Under the pieces are notes generated by a model that was given only the letters and a program-made list of their open reading frames with translations, ran no database searches and was not told the origin of the DNA. Shown piece by piece: positions 11,585 through 22,483 of a stretch of DNA of 64,000 bases; the stretch's first letter is position 1; each line of letters begins with the position of its first letter. Source of the DNA: Cryptomeria japonica (lineage: Eukaryota > Streptophyta > Pinopsida > Cupressales > Cupressaceae); NCBI RefSeq assembly GCF_030272615.1, contig NC_081409.1, positions 204,845,864 through 204,909,863 on the forward strand, read 5' to 3'. Position numbers and translations under genes: made by a program.

Positions 11585-13260
11585 CTCCCCCTCACATGCA
11601 CCTAGACCTTAGGATGAAATACACATCAAAATAATATCATAACCACAATAATGAAGGCTCACAAGAGACATTAATGTACTCATAACACCATAAAGAACAT
11701 ACTACACATAGTAGGATACCCAAGGCCTCATACATGACAATAGCCTTCACCAATGCATAACAATCAAAGAGCCAATCATGAACATAAATCAAAGTTGAAT
11801 CCAAATCCTTGACAATGAGTCATAACACATTACACTAGAGTCATAAGATCATCCTTCAACAACAAGGATTTCTCCCTCTTGTCGGAGCAACACAATGCAC
11901 AAGAAACACCTCAACGGTGGGGATCAAATCCTCAGACCGAAACACAAAAGACCTCATGAAAGATAAAAATAAATCAAATTAAACTGAAAGAAGCTCAACA
12001 CAAATCACCCATGCCTTTGGATAATGCACAAACCCCGACAAGACTCTCACATGGCCAAAAACTAACTTCTTAGGACCTCCGGTGCAATCTGGAGCTCCCA
12101 AAAAGCAGTTTAGCGCCCTTTTGTACACATAAGAAGCTATTGAAGACAAAGAATTATCAATTTTTTAATTTTATATATCATAATTTTTTCAGAATTAAAA
12201 GGAATTCTAACTAACATTTCACAAAATACAGAAGGTTACCATCACATTTCATCCCATTAACATATTTAGCTACTCAATTAATTTCATCATTATCTAATTG
12301 CTTCCCAGGTTTAGTGCACTTCTCTGTGGTGTCCTCCCTCGCACACACTATCATAGGTTCTAAGAGAACATGATAGAAAATACACCTGACACAAAATGAG
12401 GGCCCACACTACTCAAATTTTAGAATGACCAATAGAGACAACAATCAAATACAAAAGAAAGTCTAAAATGAAAATATCATCAAATCAAATATCAAATAAT
12501 GAAAGTTTGCCAATGAAACTTGAAGCGTGACAAGTGCCACTATAGAGAACAAAATAGATAAAATGGTAAATTACAAAAATTCAAAATAAAAATTGTCACC
12601 AATGATATTTCATTCCATCACCAAGCAACTCAACACAATAATCAACATATCCCAATCTACATCATGAAGTGACCATTATCGGTCACACCAAATGGAACTG
12701 CTACACAACTTCCAATGGTATAATGCCCTGAAAATGCTAGAGAGTGCACACAGATATTTAAGTCCATACATTTATTTATATATCCATACACCTTTTTAAT
12801 CTTAATGCAATGCATCCTCTTGTGAAAGTTTACACAAATGAAAGAGAGAACATTTTCTAAGGAGAGAGAGAGTGTGTGTTTCACACAAGCTTTCCAATCA
12901 CATAATACAAACACTTCAACTTCTATGCTTAAGGACATTAATATATATATTATTCGAACATAGAAAATTAATCTTGTAAGCATAACATTATTTAAGAGGA
13001 TATACATTATTTCTATAATATAATCATTGATACATTGCTAGCATTCAAAGGTCAAGTACAAGAGACAAATACACACATTACACATAATTATGATTTCTAG
13101 AGAGAGCTAGAGAGAGAGAATACAATGCATAAACATCTAAAATCTTCAAGTTCAAATGTCCTTAAAATCAAATCTTAAGAACAATTTAAGTCAAGAGAAC
13201 ACTATAGCACACCACACAAAACTAAGAGCAAGAACCTTAACCAAAGATCCTAGTGTATCA
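11585..13260 (-). other. Element D internal region, non-coding
   Basis: Lies between the polypurine tract and primer site of element D. A minus-strand frame at 12657-13007 shows no similarity I recognise and overlaps (GA)n and AT-rich tracts. No gag, protease, integrase or reverse transcriptase motif is visible. Confidence 0.6.
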
Positions 13261-13278
13261 ACATGGCCTTTGATACCA
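13261..13278 (-). other. Primer-binding site, element D
   Basis: On the minus strand, TGGTATCAAAGGCC follows the LTR end (...GCATTGCA) after a 2-base spacer. It resembles the complement of the 3' end of initiator tRNA-Met, used by many plant LTR elements. Confidence 0.75.
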
Positions 13279-13280
13279 GA

Positions 13281-14566
13281 TGCAATGCCCACCAAAATAT
13301 CCTAGAGAAATACACTAAATACCATGTGGAATGAGATATATTTTTTTTTAAACATCCTCTAATGCAATCATTACAATTAAATACTCATATATACCAATCA
13401 TTTATTAACCAAATAACACTTAACCATCTTAGCATAATCACAAAAACACATAATGCTTGAGCGGAAATAAATACAATTCATCTAAGAATTCCCTAGGGTA
13501 TCTCAACACCACTACCTAAACTAATCATAAGAATTAACATATCATCATAGGCATGATAACATACTTACAGACTATCTCTAACCTGATTTATTCTTTCCAT
13601 GCATTTATGATAATTCACTAAGCTATAACATGATTATGTCCATCTACTAAGCATGCATTAACCATCCCCTTTAAAATTCATTATAAACACGAATACCAAT
13701 TGTTTCCTAATCCCAATCTCATATTCATTTCTATCATCATTATTAACTAATCTCAAGATAATCTATCATATTACAACATCACAAGAGTCTATATGCATAT
13801 CTATGAATCCATTTCCATTAATGATCCAATGTCACATATTACAACATTATTTTCCTAAGATGCTGACTATCTTTTACATGAATACAATATCCTTCCAAAT
13901 AAGTAATATAGTTCTAATTACTTTTCAATTACACCATGAATACAATTACATACATATACCATAAGAATCATTTACATCAATCTGTTGCAAGTATACATCC
14001 ATAGTTGAGAAGACAAGATATCCACATCCACGCAAGAGCATCCAATGAAGATCATCCCAATGTAAGAAGGCATCAAACCACTTGACCATGTGGAACCATA
14101 AGGAACCACCCCCCATGCTAGGAGATGACACAAGATCCCACTCATACGCTAGATATAGGCTGACACCTAACAACCAAAGGAGAGACCAACACAACATGAA
14201 CAAGAATGTAAAACATGGAATCCATTCTCACTACCTCCAAGCATGAAACCTCTAGAGGTGACACATCCAACTCAAGACTCAAGGCACTAGGACCTACATG
14301 TAGGGATAGGAGTGTCATCACATGAATTCATCATGGGAACCTATTACCGGCATTGGTGATACTCATGCGGAGCCGTCTCAACCTATGAGGATATATAGGG
14401 AGTTCGGCTTACCTGGATCACCAAGGTCTTCCCAACCATTGTTGGCTCATACTAGGGATGTGAGTTGAGGCTAAAAAACCAAATTTTATTCTTTTTAATG
14501 TGAGAAACTAACACAACCCAACCCTCATATATTGAATTATGTTATCACTTTATTACAAAGAAAACT
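13281..14566 (-). repeat. Element D 5' LTR (truncated)
   Basis: Begins TGCAATGCCC at 13281 and matches the left LTR up to AAAGAAAACTCT at about 14566. There the left copy continues for about 70 bp while this one switches to element C sequence. Confidence 0.8.
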
Positions 14567-16192
14567 CTTTATTCAAGAGTCATAAGCAATATCATAGCCC
14601 ACTAGTCTCGATACTCCGTTAGCTCAAACAACTGTGTCACCCCCTAGGGGGCGCCCATTTTTTTGCTTTTTGCCAGAAATTAACCCAAAGTGAATTGCTT
14701 CACAATTGAGTAGTTATATTGGGAGATATATGGTGAGTGATCTTGGGGGCGAATTCTTCCCCACCCTTGCACTATGATATTGCAAATATTTGGTTACTGA
14801 CTCGGCTCAAAGTTTCTATGCTAAGGGTTGTAATCAAGCTTCTTGTTCGGCCATCAGTGATAAACTCCCTCAGGAGGCTTCCCAACCTTTAGAACAAAGG
14901 CTTTACGTATCTCAAGGATACTAGGGGAAGGCTAATCATTGCGCGCAACAATTGAAAGGCACTTTCGTCACCTTCCACTTTTGATTATAGTGGGTTGGAA
15001 CACTTGGCATCAAAGTCATTCCCCACTTAGGTCGTTCCCCTCACACCGGCCAAAGAATGGATTTAAGATTTTTCCAACCCCTCGAGAAGGCAGGCCTGCA
15101 AAAGGATTTAAAATTCTTGAAGTACAAAAAGAATAAGAGTGGTTTGGCTTTTTGATCACCCAGTTAAGGGGAGAGCATATACCTTCCACTTTCGAGACAA
15201 GGCAAACAAGGTTCTTTTTATCCTTCAAGACAATGATTTGCTAACTTCTTCTTGGAGATGTTGCTCCAACGAGCATGATGTTCTTTTTAAATTTTCAAGG
15301 CAATGATTTTCTAATTTGAAAAGAAGAACTTGGTTAACAAAATGAATACGATGTTTCGTCAACAAAAGAAATCGATCGAAAGGAGAAGATCTTCCCTCTT
15401 TAGCTAAAAAAGACTTTTGAAACTTGGTGTGATTCTTTACTTTGCTAAAACCTAAAAGGATCCTTTTACACACCAAAGGATGGTGAATTTCTTTTGATGT
15501 TTGCAAAACTTTGAAAAAAACAAATTTGATTTGTTCCTTTTAAAACCCAATGTGAAAATTTTCTCTACTAAAAAACCAAGGAAAATTTTGTTTTGTGGTT
15601 CTTTTTAAAGCTTAAACAAAAGTGAGTTCAGTTTTAAGAAAAATCAAAAGAAGTTTATATCTTAACTAACTTAACTAAGTTAGTAAAAACTTTAAACTAT
15701 TTAATGATCCTAAAACTAAGCTCCCTCCTATAAGAAATTTGTTAAAACCCTGCAAAATTCCAAGTGAAATTATTAGAAAACCCGTGGACTTCAACAAGTC
15801 TAAATTTTTAATTTTCGGTTATAGTTTTTGGTTTTTGCCTCTATCTGTGATGCATTATAGGACAAACTGTACGCACTACAGAGTAATCCGGATGCACTAT
15901 CAGACAGGCCCGATGCGCTGAACTGTGTTCCTGATGCGCTACTCTATTTTTCTCCCGCCCAGAGACCTATAGGAAAGTATTAGTGAGAACGATGCGCTAA
16001 TGTAAAGACTGCATGCACTAGAGAATAGACCCCATGCGTCAAATAGTGCACTGAATTCGCTAAAAGATCCACCAAATGCACTAAGGGATGTTCCCTACGT
16101 GCTAATTCCTATTTCTCGCGTACCTGCAAAAGTGTTTATTTTTAAAAACTGATTTTATTAATGGGGTAGTGCCCCACGGTGGGCGCCGGAAA
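14567..16192 (-). other. Element C leader, non-coding, with short repeats
   Basis: Shares GTCGTTCCCCTC and GAGCATA-TACCTTCCACTTTC segments with element B's leader. At 15850-16110 it holds about eight irregular copies of a unit near 30 bp containing ATGCACTA/ATGCGCTA. No convincing protein is encoded; short frames at 14939-15506 are uncharacterised. Confidence 0.6.
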
Positions 16193-17648
16193 TGTATGCG
16201 GGAAAAATAGGTCGATGAAACTTAAAATGTGAAAAATGAAGCTCAAAGAGGCTTGCTCACACACCCACAGGACTTCTTGGTGCAAGTTATGGAGTCATGA
16301 ATAATGACTCAACTTCCCAAGCTTGGTTTCATGGTTCTCTATCTCACAATGTCCCTCAAGCCAATGCCTTTGCTCTTAGATCACTGAGCAAAGTGGCTTA
16401 GGGATGACTAATGCAAGAACGAGGGGTGCTTTTGATTGATTTTAACATGAATGCATCCTATTTATGCATGATTCTACAAACAAGTTAAACTAGATTATAA
16501 GATGACAAGATTAGTATAAATACTATCCTAACATGATATACTAGTTAATGATTTAAGCTAATGATAAAGGAAATATTCTAAAATACTATATTAGATTAAT
16601 TCCTATTGCAAAGAGAGACTAGATGTATTGATAAAATTGAGTATAAATGAGATACTAAAAGCTTTCATGGATCCTTAAAATGGAGGGAGGAGAGCTCTAT
16701 TTATAGTGAAAATAGGGCAATGGATGGTCAGGATTGAAAGAGTTAATCAAGGGTCAAGATTGAAAGTTGTCAATCTATGTTTACAATTTTCACCAATGAA
16801 ATGGTGACAATTGTCAACATAAGGCTGGTTGAGAGGAGAGGTAAGAAGCATTAAATGCTTGAGAAGACCTCATGGTAACCCTAGGAGGTAAGGGTTAAGG
16901 TTAGGTTAAGGTTACCCATTGGATAAAGTTTTTACCTAAGAGGTAAACTCTTGTGCAAAGGTTAAAGGAATAACCATGGTCAAAGCAATAAATGCTTGAT
17001 GAGACCCTTGGGTTAGATGGAGGTTAAGTTAGTCAAAAAGTCTCTAAGCATGCCACTAAGGGTTAGTTAACCATTAATGGTTTGAAGACTTTGGGGACAA
17101 ATTTGTAAGAGTCCTTCCAAATTTGGGGGCATTCAACAAGTTAATAAAGGCTTTAATGCCTTTTGAAGACTTTACTCCAAATTTGAGAAGTGACCTCCTT
17201 AAATTTAGGGAAAGGGGATAATGGATAGGTTTGGGCTAATTGATTAGGATTAGATAGGTTCTAGAAGAATTTAGGAAGGGGATTTAAGAGGCAAGTGGGA
17301 GATGTAGGAAAATGCAAGTGGGTGGAGGGAAAATAAAATAAATTTATTTCAATTGTGGTTGCAACTTGCATTTGGGAAATTGAATAAATTAGATTTATTC
17401 AATTTGGGGTGGACTATTAATTAAATGCAAATTTAATTAAAAGTAGAGAGAAAGGGGTTTAATTAATTAACATGATTTATTTAATTTAAATGATATAAAA
17501 GGTTCTAGTGAATTTAACTAAATAAATTGAATAATTTACTTAATTAAATAGAGGAATGTGGGTGATTTAGTTAAATTAGATTTAACTAAAATAGAGGAAT
17601 GAACATAAAATATTCATTTAGGAATATGGTCATTTTTATACGTCTACA
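16193..17648 (-). repeat. Element C 5' LTR
   Basis: A 1,456-bp LTR of the TGT...ACA type on the minus strand. The portion 16193-17180 is the reverse-complement counterpart of window bases 1-977. Confidence 0.8.
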
Positions 17649-19811
17649 GTTTCCTCTTTTGTAATTTGAAATGCTGAAATTAGGTAAAGTGCTGAAAAAT
17701 GAATGTAAAATTGAGAAAACAGTGAGCTATAGATGTGGGATTTTCACGTGCACCTAGATAGGAGAAATATAAACCGAGTCAAACCTGAACCTCGAAAAAG
17801 CTCCTAAAAATTTGAGACCATGACGCATTGCAACGATCCTCCAAAATTTTTGCACACCAAAAAGGGTTGATTCTTCTCTGTGAATAAAGCTTATTTTGAA
17901 GACTATAGCTGTATACATGTTTCGTGCACACAAAAAGAAGGGGAAATAGGTTGGGAATAGGGGTTTGCCTAATTCAAATCCTAGTTTGGAATCAACCTTG
18001 AATAAAATATTGCAAATATTCGAAATAAATAATGGAAAGGTATACCTCAGATCTACAATGACTGATAATGATGCTTTGCTTCTTGAATGTAATCACATAT
18101 GTTGTATGGAATGGGATGAACATGACAAAACCCTAATCACACACATGCTTGCAAATGAATGATGTAAATTTGCTCCATAATTATTGAATGAAAATGGTTG
18201 ATGTAAACTTGATGAATGCTTGAGAAGAATTCATATGACCTGCACTTTCACTCCAAAAGAGGCTCCTTCAATTGCTTGTTGATGGATCCTTCAAATGAGG
18301 AAAGGAAAGGCTATATCTAAGAAACCCTAACATTATTTTTGATCATAAGATGAACTATAAATGATATATTTTCACACCAAGTTGGGTTTGAACATTATAA
18401 TACCACCAAATCATGATCCCAAAATTCAAGGAGAAAAAGTAGGGACCAATGTAATTCACATCGGTCCAACCAAATTTTTTCCAAATATTTAGAGATGCAA
18501 GGTAATGTGATTATAAGGTGATTCCCCAGTGGGTGTGAATATTAAAGATGTTTAGATATGCAAAATTAGGCCTTGAAGATTGAAATAGAATATAATTAGG
18601 GTTTTTGATGAATTAATTAATTGAAGGAATAAAAAGGGGCACACTTAGGGCCCAATTTTATGATGTGTGAAATGATAAAAAGAAGAATTTATATTTAATT
18701 AAATTTATTAGTTCAATGCTAAAATGGAATTTAAAATAATGCTCCCAATTATCCACTTATGCCTCTTGTATCCAAATGAGAGGAGAAGACCTCCTTACAT
18801 ACTTTCCCGTCACCAATTATGTTAAATTTTTGACATAAGCCAACACAGGGAAAGGTTTCCTACTCAAATTTTGGATAGAGAAAATGGTTCAAAATGGGCC
18901 CCAATTAGGGAGGACCAAGGTGCCATGCCCTGGTTGTACCCCATAATTGGGCTAGGGTTAAGGGTCCAGGAAGATAAAATAATATAATATGACCATTATT
19001 GCATGGTGGAAACATAAATAGGTCTCTGTCAAGCATGAAGATGCAAGTGCTAAGATGAGAGCCTTAAACACAGTTCAAATTGTAAGGGAGTACAATTTAG
19101 GATGCTACAAGAATATAGATGAGTAAATTGGTATCTTGACATGAATACAAATTATATATACATATGGTATCTAAGTACTCTCCTATTCTTCTTGCAACTC
19201 TAACGCCATAGGCATTCTCTAGCATTTACCCTATTCTTAAATGGCAAGCCAATCCATCATTATCTAGCCTTTTATTGTTTAATAATTTAAATATTGTAAT
19301 GATGAAAAATGGGGGTTCACTAGTCTATACACGAAAACTATGAATCAAACCCATTTACAACACATCACCACATTAAGGTTTAGGATCTGATAGGACTGAC
19401 CTCAAACCTATTGGAAAGGAGTGGGCACAAATTTAATTTTATTAACCTTGTTTGAGTTGAAAGTTGTGATTGGATATGAAATGAATAAATGTAAGAGCAA
19501 GGGCTAATGATGCAAAATTGACAATGATCAACATAAATAAATAGTTTTAAAATAGATATGTAGACATCAAGTACAAATCTAGAAACTAGAAGAAGAGAGG
19601 AACTTGTGTTTGAAATCTAGGTTTGAAAATTTAGGTCAATGTTGCTAGGTGACCTTGACTTAAAAGTGTCAGATGCAGATATCAAAAATAATTTTAGAAT
19701 CAGGATGTCACTTTGAGTATCTCCCTATAATTTTGTCAGAAAAGTGTCGGTCACTATTGCTAGGGGACCTTGACCCACACTTTTTGCTTCTTCAAAATCT
19801 GGCTTTGTGTG
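17649..19811. other. Intergenic DNA, no gene recognised
   Basis: AT-rich. About 17930-18050 (AGGGGTTTGCCTAATTCAA then AGTTTGGAATCAACC) has a diverged direct match at about 48320-48400 beyond the right side of the large nested region. No coding sequence is supported. Confidence 0.5.
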
Positions 19812-20659
19812 TGGGTAAGTGCACCAAGATGGTGAACAAAAAGGGGGGTATAAGTGGCCACATTTTTTTCTTCTGAAAATAGGCAAACCTGAACTTCAAA
19901 GAGCTATTTGAAGGTCATGCACTCAAAACTAGGAGTTGAGAAAAGAATAAGAATTGTAGTACTTTGAATCTAGTTTCTAAAATACTAAATGTTTTTAAAA
20001 TTGGATAAGATTAAGAGGGTCAAACCTTTCATGCACGAAAATCTGTTCCTAATTTTTTCAGAAAAATATAACATAGCTATTTTCGTGCATTGCACAAAAT
20101 CTATAGTTAAATTTAGTATTTTACAAAACCCTTTGGTAGGATGATAGCTAAGAGTGAGGTCTATAAGTTGTGTATTCTTTTGTAATTTTTCATTTAGTAT
20201 TTTGTTTTTTATGATTTTTAGAAGTGACCGCATCCTAAAAATTTGGTAACTGTTCGTGTGCTGGCATAACTTGCATAAAAATAATAAAAAATACAATTAA
20301 AAAAAAAAAGTGTATAGAATGTAGTGTAGAACAATAATATGTAATTTATTTTGAATTTGGTCAAGTATATAAAAAGTTATTAAAAAAATGGTAGACATAT
20401 GTCTTGGAGGATTGTCAAGGCACTGATAAAGAAAATTAAAGTTTACTATGCTAATGTTGTCCAAAAATAGAAAAATATATATGGTCAGAAAGCTAAGAAG
20501 ATGTGTGAGATTATGGTAGTAATTTTAGAGATACCTACTTGATCATTTGTAAACCTGATGATGATGAAGTCAAGAAATCATGTTGGAGGATGAAAAAATG
20601 TGTAAAGGGACAAAAAAGGTGGGGAAATGGGCTTGCAAGCCTTAGGGTCATTTTCCAAC

Positions 20660-20850
20660 CCTCTTACCAAGCCAAAACCCGCATGGGTTTTGAAAAATAA
20701 AATATACTATTTGTAGTTCTAAATATCTCGTATGGTTTATGTAAAGTTCTAAAAACATTTTTTTTTGTTTCACAAAACCCATATGGGTTATGAAGAACTA
20801 AAAACATTTTATTTTCACAAAAACCCGTACCAGTTATGAAGACATAATAA
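20660..20850. repeat. AAACCC...GGGTTT palindromic repeats (left set)
   Basis: AAAACCCGCATGGGTTTT at about 20675, a degraded CTCGTATGGTTTATG at 20728, AAAACCCATATGGGTTATG at 20774 and AAAACCCGTACCAGTTATG at 20820. They alternate with spacers containing AGTTCTAAAAACATTTT. The set resembles the right-hand set at 47985-48175. Confidence 0.7.
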
Positions 20851-21004
20851 TGTATGCTTGTAAACTTAGCATTACTACACATGTTTTAGAAATACCTAGA
20901 TAATATGTGTTTATGTATGTATATGTGCATATCTATAGTTATATACATATATTTATATAGATATATGTATATATGTTCATATACATGCATGTATCTCTTC
21001 TTTC

Positions 21005-21381
21005 CCTCTCTCTCTCTCTCTCATCTTCCTTCCCCCATCATTGTCTTTGTCTATTCTGAGCCCTAATTATCTTTCTTGAGTTATATCTCATCTCTCTTCC
21101 CCCCACACTTCTCTCTTTTTTGATTCTCTCACCCTTTTCTCCTTCTTGTTCTCTCTCTACCTCATGTCTCTCTCTCTCTCTCTCTCTCTCTCCTCTCTCT
21201 CTCCTCTCTCTCTCTCTCTTCTCTCTTTTGCCAATCTCCCTATCTTCATATCCCCTATTCTCTCTCTGACACCCCCCCTCTCTCTCTCTCTCCCTCTTCT
21301 TTTCCCAATCTCCCTCTCTCTCCCTCTCCCCCCCCCCCCTCTCTCTCTCTCTCCTCTCTCTCTCTCTTCTCTCTTCTCTCT

Positions 21382-21416
<35 letters not shown>

Positions 21417-21418
21417 TT
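21005..21418. repeat. (CT)n pyrimidine tract
   Basis: About 410 bp of almost pure CT with C runs on the plus strand. The Ser-Leu and Arg-Glu frames across it are low-complexity artefacts. Confidence 0.95.
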
Positions 21419-22290
21419 GGGTATGTGCAAGATCATGGTGTGCCAAAACAGGCCCTTAAGTGGTAATGAAATTTCAGAAAATCAGAGTTATGCAACTTGA
21501 CATGAAAATTTGAATAAGTTGTGAACATTATTTTAAAAATATGTAAGGAGAATATATTGAAAATTGAATGTAGTTTCTAAGCTACTAGTTGTTTTTTGGA
21601 AAAAAAAATCCTATTTGATGAAAATTTCAAATTTCAATGCAGTGGTACTAAAATTTCAGGAAAAAAAAAAGAAGTAGACATATGTCTGACCACCCCTAAT
21701 CACAATCAAATCTTAATATTTTTTTATAATATTTATAATATAAGTATTAGACTCATGTCCGGATGTGACACATATTTTTTTAAATTTTTTATAAATTAAA
21801 TAATTATTTATGAATTTTTTACTATAGCTTTTCAAAAATTCAGAAACTCCTACGTTTGACCACCTTAACTTGGTCAAAACCTTATGAAATTTAATTTTTA
21901 AAATTTTTTTCCTATAGTAGATGAAGCATAGGATGTGACGCATGTTTCAGTTTCAAAAAATGTTATACCATTTGAAAGTTATGAGTGTTTTTCAATCAGT
22001 ATATCAATCAGGGACTATTGTCAGAATTCAATTAGAAAATAAATAACAATTATTTATTAAAGTCAAAATAAGACAAGCCCTATATTGTTGGAAAGCTGGG
22101 AACATCCTTAAAAAACCCTTTTCGTTTTATCAATTTTGGTTACAAAAAAAGTTGTCAGCCACCAGTGTAAAGTTTGGAAAATCAAGGAATACTGAATAAC
22201 ACGTTTTTTCAGTTGATTTTCCAGGCTTGTCACTTCCAAGCCAAATACCAAAGCATTCCCGAGCCGAAATTTGAAATTTGAAAATTTGAC
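21419..22290. other. AT-rich DNA flanking the inner unit
   Basis: No gene seen. At 22085-22130 a GTTGGAAAGCT...AAACCCTTTT segment has a weak inverted counterpart at about 25812-25845, just outside the inverted repeat at 25651-25797. Confidence 0.4.
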
Positions 22291-22452
22291 TACAAAAATC
22301 GGATATCGGATTTTATTCGATATCCGATTTTAGTACAAAAATTTGTGGTCCCAAAAAAATTTCTTGTTGCTGCCATTTATTTGGTAAACTACCACATGGC
22401 AGAAATCCAATATCCGATTAAATCGGATATCGAATTTTATTAGTCATATTTT

Positions 22453-22453
<1 letters not shown>
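22291..22453 (+). repeat. Inverted repeat arm, left (TCGGATATCGGA palindromes)
   Basis: About 160 bp, inverted relative to 25651-25797. Shared order, read inward: AATCGGATATCGGATTTTAT, GATATCCGATTTTAGTAC, AAAAATTTGTGGTCCC, a GCCATTTAT segment, a second GGATATC palindrome, then TATTAGTCATATTTTAGAGA. The arms enclose the satellite. Confidence 0.85.

Positions 22454-22475
<22 letters not shown>

Positions 22476-22483
<8 letters not shown>

Larger units (their letters stand above)
5689..14566 (-). mobile_element. Element D: non-coding LTR retrotransposon, interrupted
   Basis: Two long direct repeats bracket a primer-binding site. The left copy (3' LTR) is 5689-6256 plus 10811-11584; the right copy (5' LTR) is 13281-14566, cut short by element C. 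On the minus strand the right LTR is followed by TC and then TGGTATCAAAGGCCATGT (13261-13278), close to the tRNA-iMet primer site of plant copia-type elements. A GAGGGGGAG polypurine tract abuts the left LTR near 11585-11593. The internal region of about 1.7 kb has no gag or pol, so the element depended on others. Element B lies inside the left LTR and about 30 bp of LTR is missing at that junction. Confidence 0.8.
14567..17648 (-). mobile_element. Element C: truncated LTR element (5' LTR plus leader)
   Basis: On the minus strand the LTR starts TGTAGACG at 17648, has a CTATAAATAG box at about 16690-16700, and ends CCCGCATACA at 16193. It is followed by TTTCCGGCGCCCACCGTGG, a GGCGCC-type primer region, then a leader of about 1.6 kb that stops at the element D junction. 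gag and pol are absent. The LTR is the same family as the fragment at 1-977. Confidence 0.75.

Noticed and set aside
12657-13007. 116-codon minus-strand frame in element D
   Set aside because: AT-rich, hydrophobic by composition, no recognisable motif, inside a non-coding LTR element.
13261-13278. tRNA gene at the TGGTATCAAAG sites (also 39838-39857)
   Set aside because: Only the complement of a tRNA 3' end is present, as in a primer-binding site. No cloverleaf was seen, and I found no tRNA or rRNA gene elsewhere.
21038-21466. Arg/Glu-rich and Ser/Leu-rich open frames
   Set aside because: They are translations of a (CT)n tract on both strands.
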